A stretch of 15,933 nt of DNA, from NCBI GenBank assembly GCA_937925525.1, contig CALALS010000192.1:1-15933 (forward strand), in the 5' to 3' direction. The notes under the pieces were generated by a model. That model saw nothing but the letters and a program-made list of their open reading frames with translations, ran no database searches and was not told where the DNA came from. The stretch comes from an uncultured Flavobacteriales bacterium (GTDB lineage Bacteria; Bacteroidota; Bacteroidia; Flavobacteriales_E; Vicingaceae). Shown here piece after piece: positions 1 to 7,225 of the stretch. Each line of letters opens with the position of its first letter. The first letter of the stretch is position 1. Both the position numbers and the translations under genes were made by a program.

Positions 1-986
1 AGGTTTTAGAAAAAACTATCGATAGCATTGGAGACACTCCATTTGTAATGATTTCAGGCCATGGAACAATTGAAACAGCTGTAGAGGCATTAAAAAAAGG
101 GGCCTATGACTTTATTCCTAAACCACTTGACTTAAACAGACTTTTAATCAGCGTGCGAAATGCACTAGACAGAACCGAATTAGTTCAGGAAACCAAAAAG
201 CTTAGAAAAAAAGTAAACAAGAGCAAAACAACTGACATTGTTGGTGAATCAGATGCCATTAGTGAGGTAAAAGCTATGATACAAAAAGTTGCGCCAACAG
301 ATGCTAGAGTTTTAATTACAGGTAGCAATGGTACCGGAAAAGAGCTTGTTGCAAGAAGTTTGCATGAAAACTCTACTAGAAACAATGCTCCTTTTATTGA
401 AGTAAACTGTGCTGCCATCCCATCTGAACTCATTGAAAGTGAATTGTTTGGACATGAAAAAGGTGCTTTTACCTCTGCCATTAAACAAAAGAAAGGAAAA
501 TTTGAACAGGCGGAAGGCGGAACAATATTTTTAGACGAAATAGGCGATATGAGTCTTTCGGCACAAGCAAAAGTATTAAGAGCCTTACAAGAAAATAAGA
601 TTACAAGAGTTGGAGGAGAAAAAGATATTACCGTTAATGTAAGAGTAATAGCAGCAACCAATAAAAACTTGCAAGAGGAAATTAAAAATGGGAATTTTAG
701 AGAAGACTTATTTCACAGGCTAGGCGTTATTTTAATTAAAGTTCCTTCATTAAACGACAGAAAAGACGATATTCCTTTATTAACTGAATATTTCACCGAC
801 ATCATTTGTGAAGAACAAGGTTTTGCAAAAAAAGAGTTTACAAAAGACGGCTTAAAAGCACTTCAAGATATTGATTGGACGGGTAATATCAGAGAATTAA
901 GAAATATGATTGAACGATTACTTATACTGTGTGACAAAAAAATATCAGCAGAAGATGTAAAACTATATGCCAACCCAAAAAAATAA
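1..986 (+). CDS. Sigma-54-dependent response regulator, NtrC-like, 5' truncated, no C-terminal HTH
   Basis: This is the C-terminal part of a two-component response regulator of the NtrC type. The open frame runs off the left edge (first full codon at 3), so the ATG at 48 is internal, not the start. What is visible is the second half of a receiver domain, including the conserved PKP lysine, followed by an AAA+ sigma-54 activation domain. Counting from the Met at 48: Walker A GSNGTGKE near 92-99, the sigma-54 contact loop as GAFTSA at 139-144, Walker B IFLDE at 160-164, sensor I ATN near 203, FREDLFHRL near 217-225, and sensor II GNIRELRN near 279-286. The protein stops about 25 residues after sensor II, leaving no room for the usual Fis-type helix-turn-helix. 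I recall HTH-less regulators with this loop variant as a recurrent Bacteroidota family, so this is probably the natural end. The cognate kinase and targets are not visible. Confidence 0.9.
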   Translation, partial: VLEKTIDSIGDTPFVMISGHGTIETAVEALKKGAYDFIPKPLDLNRLLISVRNALDRTELVQETKKLRKKVNKSKTTDIVGESDAISEVKAMIQKVAPTDARVLITGSNGTGKELVARSLHENSTRNNAPFIEVNCAAIPSELIESELFGHEKGAFTSAIKQKKGKFEQAEGGTIFLDEIGDMSLSAQAKVLRALQENKITRVGGEKDITVNVRVIAATNKNLQEEIKNGNFREDLFHRLGVILIKVPSLNDRKDDIPLLTEYFTDIICEEQGFAKKEFTKDGLKALQDIDWTGNIRELRNMIERLLILCDKKISAEDVKLYANPKK

Positions 987-1039
987 AACAGGAGTTCAAT
1001 TAAGTTGGAAATATACTTAAAAACCAAATTTTTTATTAG

Positions 1040-1047
1040 TACCTTTG
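1040..1047 (+). promoter_or_regulatory. Bacteroidota-type -7 promoter element (TACCTTTG)
   Basis: TACCTTTG matches the phylum consensus TAnnTTTG exactly and lies 29 bp before the ATG of the secreted protein gene at 1077. That would give a short, A-rich leader of roughly 24 nt. No TTG -33 element is present at the usual 17-23 bp spacing; the nearest upstream TTG, at 1005-1007, is too far away. It implies that this gene is transcribed independently of the response regulator. Confidence 0.5.
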
Positions 1048-1076
1048 TCCTTTAATAACATTAAAAATCTATTTAT

Positions 1077-2096
1077 ATGAAAAAACTTTACTATTTATTG
1101 GGTGCCATATTAATTAGCGCTGTTTCATTTGCTCAAAACAGACTTGACGGTAAAGGCACCGTTGGTGTTTCAATACAAACCTTAGACATCAAAAAGCTAT
1201 CAAACAATGCTAAAGGGATTGGTGATACCGCTTTTTTCTTTGATGGAAGGGCTTTTTATTTAGCTAATACTCAGGACAATAACGACTTTGTATTGAATAA
1301 TATCGATAATGATAATCTTACCCCTGCCCAACAAGGATATCCATCTGACTGGATATACTCATTTTATTCATTAAACCCGCTTGATACTATGCCTGGCGAT
1401 AACGATACAGCATGGTATATTGGTGCTAGTTCGTGGTTTAACCCAGCTGGAAAAGCAGATAATTGGTGGACTTTTGGACCAATTACTATCGGCACTAATG
1501 GAACGTTTAGCTGGTATAATAAATCTAATCCAGCTTATACTGATGGCTATAAATTATATATAGCTACAAGTGTTGCTACTATGTCAAATGGATATTACCC
1601 CTATGTAGATGTTACTCCTGGTGTTAACACCCCAGTTTACACTAAAGGAGAATTGGGTCCTCCTACGCCTCAACCAGCTTCTGATACTATTTGGACTCAG
1701 GCTTCAGTTAGTTTAGCTGCTTATGCTGGACAAAGAATTTGGATTGCATTTAATCATGACGCCAATGATAAGGACATGTGTCTTTTGGATCATATGATGA
1801 TTACTAGTGACATTACAGGTATAACTGAAAAAGATGCTAGTACTAGCGTAAATGTTTATCCAAATCCTTCTAAAGGAATTACTAATGTTAATATCAGCTT
1901 AACTAATCTTTCTAATGTTGAAATGAATATTTTAGACATTACGGGTAAAAAAGTTTGGTCACAAAATGCAGGTAGCATGTCTGCCGGAACTTACAATGTA
2001 AAAGTTGACGTTAGCAATTTTGAAAGTGGTGTTTACTTCTATCAGTTAATTACTGAAACAGGAACTACTACCAAAAAACTTTATGTAGTAAAATAA
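1077..2096 (+). CDS. Secreted protein with adhesin-like (choice-of-anchor J) domain and T9SS type A sorting tail
   Basis: This is a predicted T9SS cargo protein of 339 residues. It opens with a Sec signal peptide (MKKLYYLLGAILISAVSFA, cleavage probably after residue 19). The middle part, about 48-245, is rich in aromatic residues. Its order of elements (DWIYSFYSLNP, GASSWFN, DNWWTFGPITI, TDGYKLYIATS, QRIWIAFNHD, LLDHMMI) resembles the cleaved-adhesin / choice-of-anchor J beta-sandwich, a galactose-binding-like fold. A C-terminal type A sorting domain follows at about 258-339, with VYPNPSKG, the central NILDITGKKVW strand, SGVYFYQL and a basic last strand TKKLYVVK. From family knowledge, the tail directs export across the outer membrane, removal by PorU and surface attachment. 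The binding target is unknown. The gene has its own candidate promoter and ends in a hairpin terminator, so it appears monocistronic. Confidence 0.88.
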   Translation: MKKLYYLLGAILISAVSFAQNRLDGKGTVGVSIQTLDIKKLSNNAKGIGDTAFFFDGRAFYLANTQDNNDFVLNNIDNDNLTPAQQGYPSDWIYSFYSLNPLDTMPGDNDTAWYIGASSWFNPAGKADNWWTFGPITIGTNGTFSWYNKSNPAYTDGYKLYIATSVATMSNGYYPYVDVTPGVNTPVYTKGELGPPTPQPASDTIWTQASVSLAAYAGQRIWIAFNHDANDKDMCLLDHMMITSDITGITEKDASTSVNVYPNPSKGITNVNISLTNLSNVEMNILDITGKKVWSQNAGSMSAGTYNVKVDVSNFESGVYFYQLITETGTTTKKLYVVK

Positions 2097-2103
2097 TCAC
2101 TAC

Positions 2104-2121
2104 TTAAGATAAATATCTTAA
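2104..2121. repeat. Small inverted repeat before the terminator
   Basis: TTAAGAT and ATCTTAA form a perfect 7-bp stem around a 4-nt AAAT loop, starting 7 bp after the stop codon at 2096. It is AT-rich and weak alone, but sits directly before the stronger terminator hairpin and may aid 3'-end stability. Confidence 0.5.
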
Positions 2122-2150
2122 AAAAGCCTCAAAAAATTGAGGCTTTTTTT
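2120..2150. terminator. Bidirectional rho-independent terminator between convergent genes
   Basis: The 7-bp stem GCCTCAA / TTGAGGC (2126-2132 and 2137-2143) encloses a 4-nt A loop. It is flanked by an A run on the left and a T run on the right, which can extend the stem and supply the U tract in either direction. It lies between the plus-strand secreted protein gene and the minus-strand SDR gene; the T run just reaches the SDR stop codon (2149-2151). It should end transcription from both sides. Confidence 0.88.
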
Positions 2151-2946
2151 ATTGGTCTAACTTTTTCATAATTCGGTAAAACAGAAAGGGAAGATATTTT
2201 TTAAAGTAAATCATTAATACTTCCTTTTTTCCGATGTAAACTTCTTTCTTTTTTGATTTTAATGCCGATAAAATCTTTTTAGCACAAACATCCACATCAA
2301 CACCTTCTTGCTGCCCTTTATCCATTTCTGAATGAGAAGTTCCGTCACCTTTAACCGCTTTTAATGAAATGTCGGTTTTAATTCTTCCCGGGCAAATCAT
2401 GGTAACATATATTCCACTTTCATAATTCTCGAAATATAAAGCTTCAAAAAAGCCATGTAAAGCATGTTTTGATGCACAATAACCCGAACGTCCGTAATAT
2501 CCAAACTTACCCGCCAAACTACTTATCACACCAAAATGACCGCTTCTATTTTTTATCATTTGTGGTAGTACTGCTTTCGCAAAATAAACAGCTCCGTAAA
2601 AGTTTACACTCATAATTTTATGTAAAACTCCTGTGGAAGTATTTACCACACTATCACGTTGACTTAAGCCTGCATTTAGTAAAATATAATCTACAGATGT
2701 TGAAATTTGCAAAGCTTTTTCACAAGCTAATTTTACTTCTTGTTCATTTGAAACATCTACTACAAAAGAATTAGCTTTTACGCCCAAGTTTATACATGTA
2801 TTAGCGACTTCGGACAATTTTTCTTGATTGCGGGCAAACAACATCAGGTTAGCACCATTTTTAGCAAATTCTATAGCTAAAGCTTTCCCAATTCCTGAAG
2901 ATGCACCGGTAATCCAAACCCATTTATTTTTAAAAGTACTCATCAT
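2149..2946 (-). CDS. Short-chain dehydrogenase/reductase (SDR), DltE/DHRS7-like
   Basis: This is an NAD(P)-dependent oxidoreductase of the classical SDR family, 265 residues from the chosen start. The Rossmann nucleotide-binding motif TGASSGIG is at about 13-20, NAG at 91-93, the catalytic serine in ISSLAG at 142-143, and the catalytic YxxxK pair at Y156/K160. The PG motif at 186-187 is followed by a typical TDIS segment. The C-terminal stretch is hydrophobic and basic (about 243-263) and could associate with the membrane, as in DHRS7-like members. I chose the ATG at 2946 because it overlaps the recG stop codon in an ATGA arrangement, which suggests translational coupling; the ATG at 2943 is equally possible. 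The frame extends to a TTG at 2961, which I consider less likely. The substrate cannot be told from sequence. It is the last gene of the operon and ends at the terminator. Confidence 0.9.
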   Translation of the reverse strand: MMSTFKNKWVWITGASSGIGKALAIEFAKNGANLMLFARNQEKLSEVANTCINLGVKANSFVVDVSNEQEVKLACEKALQISTSVDYILLNAGLSQRDSVVNTSTGVLHKIMSVNFYGAVYFAKAVLPQMIKNRSGHFGVISSLAGKFGYYGRSGYCASKHALHGFFEALYFENYESGIYVTMICPGRIKTDISLKAVKGDGTSHSEMDKGQQEGVDVDVCAKKILSALKSKKKEVYIGKKEVLMIYFKKYLPFLFYRIMKKLDQ

Positions 2947-5045
2947 GAAATTCGGCTCCAATTTACATAATTTTTATAAAGTGAGATAAATTCCTTTCTA
3001 ATGGCTACATTTTTAGGAGATGATAAATTTTCATCTTCTTCAAGAACTGATTTGGCAACATCTCTGGCTTTAGAAAGTATAGCTCCATCTTTTGTTAAAT
3101 CAGACAATTTTAAATTAAGTATTCCACTTTGTCTTGTTCCTTCCATATCTCCCGGGCCTCTTAACTGCATATCGACCTCAGCAATTTCAAAACCGTCATT
3201 GGTCCTTACCATTGTTTCTAGACGCTTCTTAGAATCATTAGAAAGTTTATAGCTTGTCATTAAAATACAATACGATTGGTCCGCGCCCCTTCCCACTCTT
3301 CCTCTCAATTGGTGTAACTGAGATAAACCAAAACGTTCTGCACTTTCTATCACCATTACGGAAGCATTAGGAACATTCACTCCTACCTCAATAACTGTGG
3401 TAGATACCATTATTTGGGTTTGTCCTTTCACAAATCGATTCATTTCAAACTCTTTGTCTTGCGGCTTCATTTTACCATGCAATATGCTGACTTGGTATTT
3501 TGGCCTTGGAAATCGTCTTACAATACTTTCGTAGCCATCCTGAAGGTCTTTATAATCTAGTTTTTCAGATTCTTCAATAAGCGGATAAACGATATAAATT
3601 TGTCGTCCTTTGGCTATTTCTTTTTCAAGAAATCCAAACAATTTTAATCGCTGGCTGTCAAAATAATGAACTGTTTTTATTGGCTTTCTACCGGGTGGCA
3701 TTTCATCAATTTTAGAAACATCTAAATCTCCGTAAACAGTCATAGCAAGGGTTCTTGGAATTGGAGTTGCCGTCATAATTAAAATATGAGGAGCAGTATC
3801 ATTTTTATTCCATAGCTTAGCCCTCTGTGCCACACCAAATTTATGCTGTTCATCAATTACTACTAAACCCAATTGCTTGAATTTTACATTATCTTCAATT
3901 AAAGCATGTGTACCAATTAGTATGTGAATTTCTCCATTTTCCAGTTTTTCAAATAGTTCTTTTCGTTCTGATTGTTTGGTAGAGCCCGTCAATAATCCTG
4001 CATTTAAGCCTAGTTGATTTAATTGTTGTGAAATACTTTCATAGTGCTGCTGTGCTAAAATTTCAGTAGGAGCCATCATACAAGCCTGAAAACCATTATC
4101 TATAGCCATCAGCATACTCATAAACGCTACTATTGTTTTTCCGCTTCCCACATCACCCTGAAGCAGTCTATTCATCTGCAACCCTGTTCCACAATCTTTT
4201 CTTATTTCTTTAATTACCCTTTTTTGAGCACTGGTTAGTTCAAACTCTAATTGGTGATTATAAAAGTCATTAAAGTAGTTACCAACTTTATTAAAGTTTA
4301 AGCCTACCACACTTTTTTGTTGATTAATTTTTAACCGTAAAAGTTTTAACTGAAGAAAAAATAACTCCTCAAATTTTAAACGAAAAATTGCTTTTTTAAG
4401 AAGATTGACTTCTGATGGAACATGCAGCTGCTTTATGGCTTCTTCCCTACCTATTAATTTATTATCATCTAAAATTTGTTGTGATAAAGTTTCGGGAATC
4501 ATTTTAGAAATTTGCTCACAAAGTGTGCGCTGTAATTTCCAGATATTACGAGAAGAAAGCCCACTGTTATTGAGTTTTTCAGTAGAAGAATAAACCGGTT
4601 GTAATCCTATTTTCTCAAATTCTATTTCTTTTTCAATAGGTTCCGTTTCCGGGTGAGCAATGTTATATTTCCCATTAAAAAGAGTTGGTTTACCAAAAAC
4701 TATTAATTCTTTTCCAACTGTAATTGAGTGCTTTAAAAACTTAATTCCTTTAAACCAGACTAACTCAATTTCACCTGTTCCATCGGAAAAAACAGCCACC
4801 ATCCTTTTTTTACGAGCCTCACCTATCATTTTTACAGTAATGATTTTCCCTTTAAGCTGTACCTGTGGCATTTCTCCTTTTATTTCGGCTATTTTGTAAA
4901 ACCGTGAACGGTCGATATATCGAAAAGGAAAAAAGAGAATTAAATCTTTAAACGTAAATATGTGTAACTCTTTTTTAAGTAAGTCAGCTCGCTTTGGGCC
5001 AACGCCTTTAAGGTATTCTATGGAAGTATCTAAGAATTGAGCCAT
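2943..5045 (-). CDS. recG: ATP-dependent DNA helicase RecG
   Basis: RecG is a monomeric superfamily 2 helicase that regresses stalled replication forks and branch-migrates Holliday junctions. The 700 residues are full length for the family. The N-terminal wedge/OB region begins with the helix-hairpin-helix-like YLKGVGPKRADLL at about 11-23 and continues with FFPFRYIDRS at about 38-47. Helicase motif I GDVGSGKT is at 297-304, the RecG-typical DEQHKFG motif II at 398-404, motif III TATPIPRT at 425-432, and the C-terminal lobe contains RGRVGRG (motif VI). The ATG at 5045 gives a standard N terminus. The gene starts 27 bp after the lipoprotein gene ends, and its TGA overlaps the SDR start, so all are probably co-transcribed. 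No defect is seen. Confidence 0.97.
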   Translation of the reverse strand: MAQFLDTSIEYLKGVGPKRADLLKKELHIFTFKDLILFFPFRYIDRSRFYKIAEIKGEMPQVQLKGKIITVKMIGEARKKRMVAVFSDGTGEIELVWFKGIKFLKHSITVGKELIVFGKPTLFNGKYNIAHPETEPIEKEIEFEKIGLQPVYSSTEKLNNSGLSSRNIWKLQRTLCEQISKMIPETLSQQILDDNKLIGREEAIKQLHVPSEVNLLKKAIFRLKFEELFFLQLKLLRLKINQQKSVVGLNFNKVGNYFNDFYNHQLEFELTSAQKRVIKEIRKDCGTGLQMNRLLQGDVGSGKTIVAFMSMLMAIDNGFQACMMAPTEILAQQHYESISQQLNQLGLNAGLLTGSTKQSERKELFEKLENGEIHILIGTHALIEDNVKFKQLGLVVIDEQHKFGVAQRAKLWNKNDTAPHILIMTATPIPRTLAMTVYGDLDVSKIDEMPPGRKPIKTVHYFDSQRLKLFGFLEKEIAKGRQIYIVYPLIEESEKLDYKDLQDGYESIVRRFPRPKYQVSILHGKMKPQDKEFEMNRFVKGQTQIMVSTTVIEVGVNVPNASVMVIESAERFGLSQLHQLRGRVGRGADQSYCILMTSYKLSNDSKKRLETMVRTNDGFEIAEVDMQLRGPGDMEGTRQSGILNLKLSDLTKDGAILSKARDVAKSVLEEDENLSSPKNVAIRKEFISLYKNYVNWSRIS

Positions 5046-5072
5046 AAATATATGGCTTGAAGTTAGGAAAAA

Positions 5073-5594
5073 TTAATTACAGATTTTGTGAATATAATCC
5101 TCTGCTATTTCATCATACTGAAAGCTCATGTTACAATGACACATAAAATCATCATTTATCTTTTCATCCATCTTTCTATTCACATTAAATAGACAAACAT
5201 CCCCTTCTAATAATATATCTTCTGAATTAATTGTATTTAAGATAACTTCATATTTATATATATTATTTGAAAGTGCTTTTCCTTTATATGTGCCATCCCA
5301 ATAATCAGAATTGGTTGATTCATATATTAACGATTTACCTTTTCTAATTTTTATTGATTTAACTATCCAGCCCTTTCCGTCAATTTTAAATATATCACTA
5401 ATACCATCTTTATCAGGAGAAAATACCTGAGGAACTTTTATAACCACATTAGATGAATTGTAAGATGATGGAGAAATAGAATAAGTGTTCTCACAACATT
5501 TGTTTTCCATTGCCTTTCTTTTACAACCAAAAGACAGGAAAAGAAAGATTAATATAAACGATATTCTTATCAAAAACTTATATAACCCCTTCAC
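5073..5594 (-). CDS. Small putative lipoprotein with a CHU_C-like (gliding-motility C-terminal) domain
   Basis: I do not recognise this protein by name. From the GTG at 5594 it has 173 residues. It begins with a basic, strongly hydrophobic leader ending at a weak lipobox SFGC (Cys24), so it is probably exported and lipidated. Residues about 54-138 look like the CHU_C / T9SS type B tail: VPQVFSPDKDGISDIFKI resembles the usual NAFTPNGDGINDVF opening, followed by a KIRKGKSLIYES strand, YWDGTYKGK near 98-106, and IYKYEVIL. Unlike typical type B tails, it is not C-terminal: about 35 further residues follow, with a CHC motif (152-154) and a Cys near the end. Start choice matters. An ATG at 5663 lies in frame but would overlap the conserved E2 catalytic end by 86 bp. 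The GTG at 5594 overlaps by 17 bp and gives a clean signal peptide; a TTG at 5573 is another option. Confidence 0.7.
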   Translation of the reverse strand: MKGLYKFLIRISFILIFLFLSFGCKRKAMENKCCENTYSISPSSYNSSNVVIKVPQVFSPDKDGISDIFKIDGKGWIVKSIKIRKGKSLIYESTNSDYWDGTYKGKALSNNIYKYEVILNTINSEDILLEGDVCLFNVNRKMDEKINDDFMCHCNMSFQYDEIAEDYIHKICN

Positions 5595-7203
5595 CAAAAA
5601 GCATAACAGGGAACTCCATGTACTTTTTAAGCGTTTGTAAAAAGGCCGAACCTGTTGCGCCATCAACTACTCTGTGGTCACAGGAGAGCGTTACTTTCAT
5701 TACATTGCCGGGAACAATTTGCCCGTCTCTTACCACAGGAGTTTGCTTAATACCGCCTACCGCTAAAATACAAGCATCAGGTGGGTTAATAATGGCTGTA
5801 AACTCTTCTATGCCAAACATGCCAAGGTTAGAAATGGTAAATGTATTACCTTCCCAATCTGATGGCTGAAGTTGTTTGTTTTTAGCTTTTTCGGCAAAAA
5901 CTTTTACCTCATCAGCAATTTGAGAAAGACGTTTAGTATTGGCAAACTTAACTACCGGAACTAATAAGCCTTCTTCAACGGCAACAGCAACACCAATGTT
6001 TACGTGTTTATTGTAACGTATTTTATCGCCCAACCATGAAGAATTTACTTTAGGATGTTTTGTTAAAGCATGTGAAACAGCTTTTATCACAATATCGTTA
6101 AATGATATTTTAACAGGCGAAACCAAATTGATTTGCTTTCTGGCATCAATCATTCCGTCCATGTTTATCTCCATTGTAAGATAGAAGTGTGGAGCAGAGA
6201 ATTTACTTTCTCCTAATCTTCTGGCAATGGTTTTTCTCATTTGAGATACAGCTTCTTCCGTATAGGATTCTGAGGCTAGAGCAGCTATTCCACCTAAGCC
6301 GGGCGCATAATTTTCAACATCTCTTTTTACTATTCTACCACCCTCACCGGTTCCTTGAATTAAGGATAAATTAATTCCTTTTTCTTTAGCCAGGCTTTTC
6401 GCTAATGGTGAAGCTATTATTCTTCCATTTGAGCTAGATGAAGTAGAAGGTTTTGAAACAATAGTTTGAGATTTTGGTGTTTCAACCTTTAAAGTTGATT
6501 CCGATTTTGTTTGAGCTTTTTCTTCCTTTGGAGTTTCTTCAACTTCAGTTGATGATTGCTCTTCAGCTTCTATTAATTTTTGATAATCTGCTCCTTTTTC
6601 TCCAATAATTGCTAAAATTGAATCGACAGGTGCAGTTCCTCCATTTTCAACACCAACGTACAATAAAGTTCCGTCTTCAAATGATTCAAACTCCATAGTG
6701 GCTTTATCCGTTTCAATTTCTGCTAATAGTTCGCCACTTGAGACTTTATCACCTACTTTTTTATGCCATTTAGCTACAACACCATCCGTCATAGTATCAC
6801 TTAACTTAGGCATTCTCACTATCTTAGCATTAATGTTGGATGTATCTATTTTCTTTGATTCTTTTTTTGGTTCTTCAGACTTTGTTTCTTCTTTGCTTTC
6901 TGACTTTTCATCCGATGAAGATTTTCCTTTTGATTCTTCTTCTAGTAAATGTTCAAACTTTTCTCCTTTTTTTCCTAAAACAGCTAAAACTGAATCGACA
7001 GGAGCAGTTCCTCCTTCTGATACTCCTTGATGTAACAATACACCGTCTTCAAATGATTCAAACTCCATTGTAGCCTTGTCAGTTTCAATTTCTGCTAAAA
7101 GCTCACCTGATTTAACTGTATCTCCAACTTTTTTATGCCATTTAGCTACCACTCCTTCCGTCATGGTGTCACTTAATTTGGGCATTCTAACTATTTCGGC
7201 CAT
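5578..7203 (-). CDS. pdhC: Pyruvate dehydrogenase complex E2, dihydrolipoamide acetyltransferase
   Basis: This is the core of the pyruvate dehydrogenase complex: it passes the acetyl group from E1 via lipoyl-lysine to coenzyme A. Its 541 residues hold two N-terminal lipoyl domains (about 1-80 and 125-204) with lipoylation lysines K43 and K167, both in the context ETDKATME. They are joined by Lys/Glu/Ser-rich flexible linkers (about 88-122 and 213-260). The E1/E3-binding domain follows at about 262-298 (ASPLAKSLAKEKG, GTGEGGRIVKRDV). The catalytic domain (about 318-541) carries DHRVVDG, giving the HxxxDG active site at H510/D514. The gene lies 22 bp downstream of pdhA, matching their joint function. 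E1 beta and E3 are not in this window, as is common in Bacteroidota. The 2-oxo acid specificity is inferred from the partner gene; the symbol is sometimes written pdhB or aceF. Confidence 0.93.
   Translation of the reverse strand: MAEIVRMPKLSDTMTEGVVAKWHKKVGDTVKSGELLAEIETDKATMEFESFEDGVLLHQGVSEGGTAPVDSVLAVLGKKGEKFEHLLEEESKGKSSSDEKSESKEETKSEEPKKESKKIDTSNINAKIVRMPKLSDTMTDGVVAKWHKKVGDKVSSGELLAEIETDKATMEFESFEDGTLLYVGVENGGTAPVDSILAIIGEKGADYQKLIEAEEQSSTEVEETPKEEKAQTKSESTLKVETPKSQTIVSKPSTSSSSNGRIIASPLAKSLAKEKGINLSLIQGTGEGGRIVKRDVENYAPGLGGIAALASESYTEEAVSQMRKTIARRLGESKFSAPHFYLTMEINMDGMIDARKQINLVSPVKISFNDIVIKAVSHALTKHPKVNSSWLGDKIRYNKHVNIGVAVAVEEGLLVPVVKFANTKRLSQIADEVKVFAEKAKNKQLQPSDWEGNTFTISNLGMFGIEEFTAIINPPDACILAVGGIKQTPVVRDGQIVPGNVMKVTLSCDHRVVDGATGSAFLQTLKKYMEFPVMLFGEGVI
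6592..6831 (-). repeat. Second lipoyl-domain repeat unit of E2
   Basis: This segment encodes E2 residues about 125-204, the second of two closely similar lipoyl domains. It is the copy of 6964-7203, displaced by 372 bp. The two units share long identical peptide stretches, such as GVVAKWHKKVGD and the segment around the lipoyl lysine, so this is an internal tandem duplication. Confidence 0.85.
6964..7203 (-). repeat. First lipoyl-domain repeat unit of E2
   Basis: This segment encodes E2 residues 1-80. It differs from the second unit mainly around residues 57-64 and at the distal end (VLGKKG against IIGEKG), while the strand-turn segment carrying the lipoyl lysine is identical. A Lys/Glu/Ser-rich linker of about 40 residues separates the units. 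Confidence 0.85.
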
Positions 7204-7225
7204 AATAAATTCTTCTTTCTAAAAC

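Noticed and set aside
185..661. 158-codon open frame on the minus strand inside the sigma-54 regulator
   Set aside because: It is fully antisense to conserved AAA+ motifs, and its Ser/Phe/Leu-rich translation looks like a complement of coding sequence; no signal or family match is visible.
2943..2961. TTG at 2961 as the start of the SDR gene
   Set aside because: An ATG at 2946 overlapping the recG stop as ATGA is a far more usual arrangement and places the Rossmann motif at the normal distance from the N terminus.
5578..5666. Longer N terminus of the small lipoprotein, starting at TTG 5666 or ATG 5663
   Set aside because: It would overlap the conserved catalytic end of E2 by more than 85 bp and would place about 24 polar residues before the hydrophobic leader; the GTG at 5594 gives a normal signal peptide.
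6698..7030. 110-codon plus-strand open frame across the E2 lipoyl and linker region
   Set aside because: It is antisense to the Lys/Glu/Ser-rich linker, which on the complement gives Phe/Ser-rich sequence without stops; there is no independent evidence of coding.
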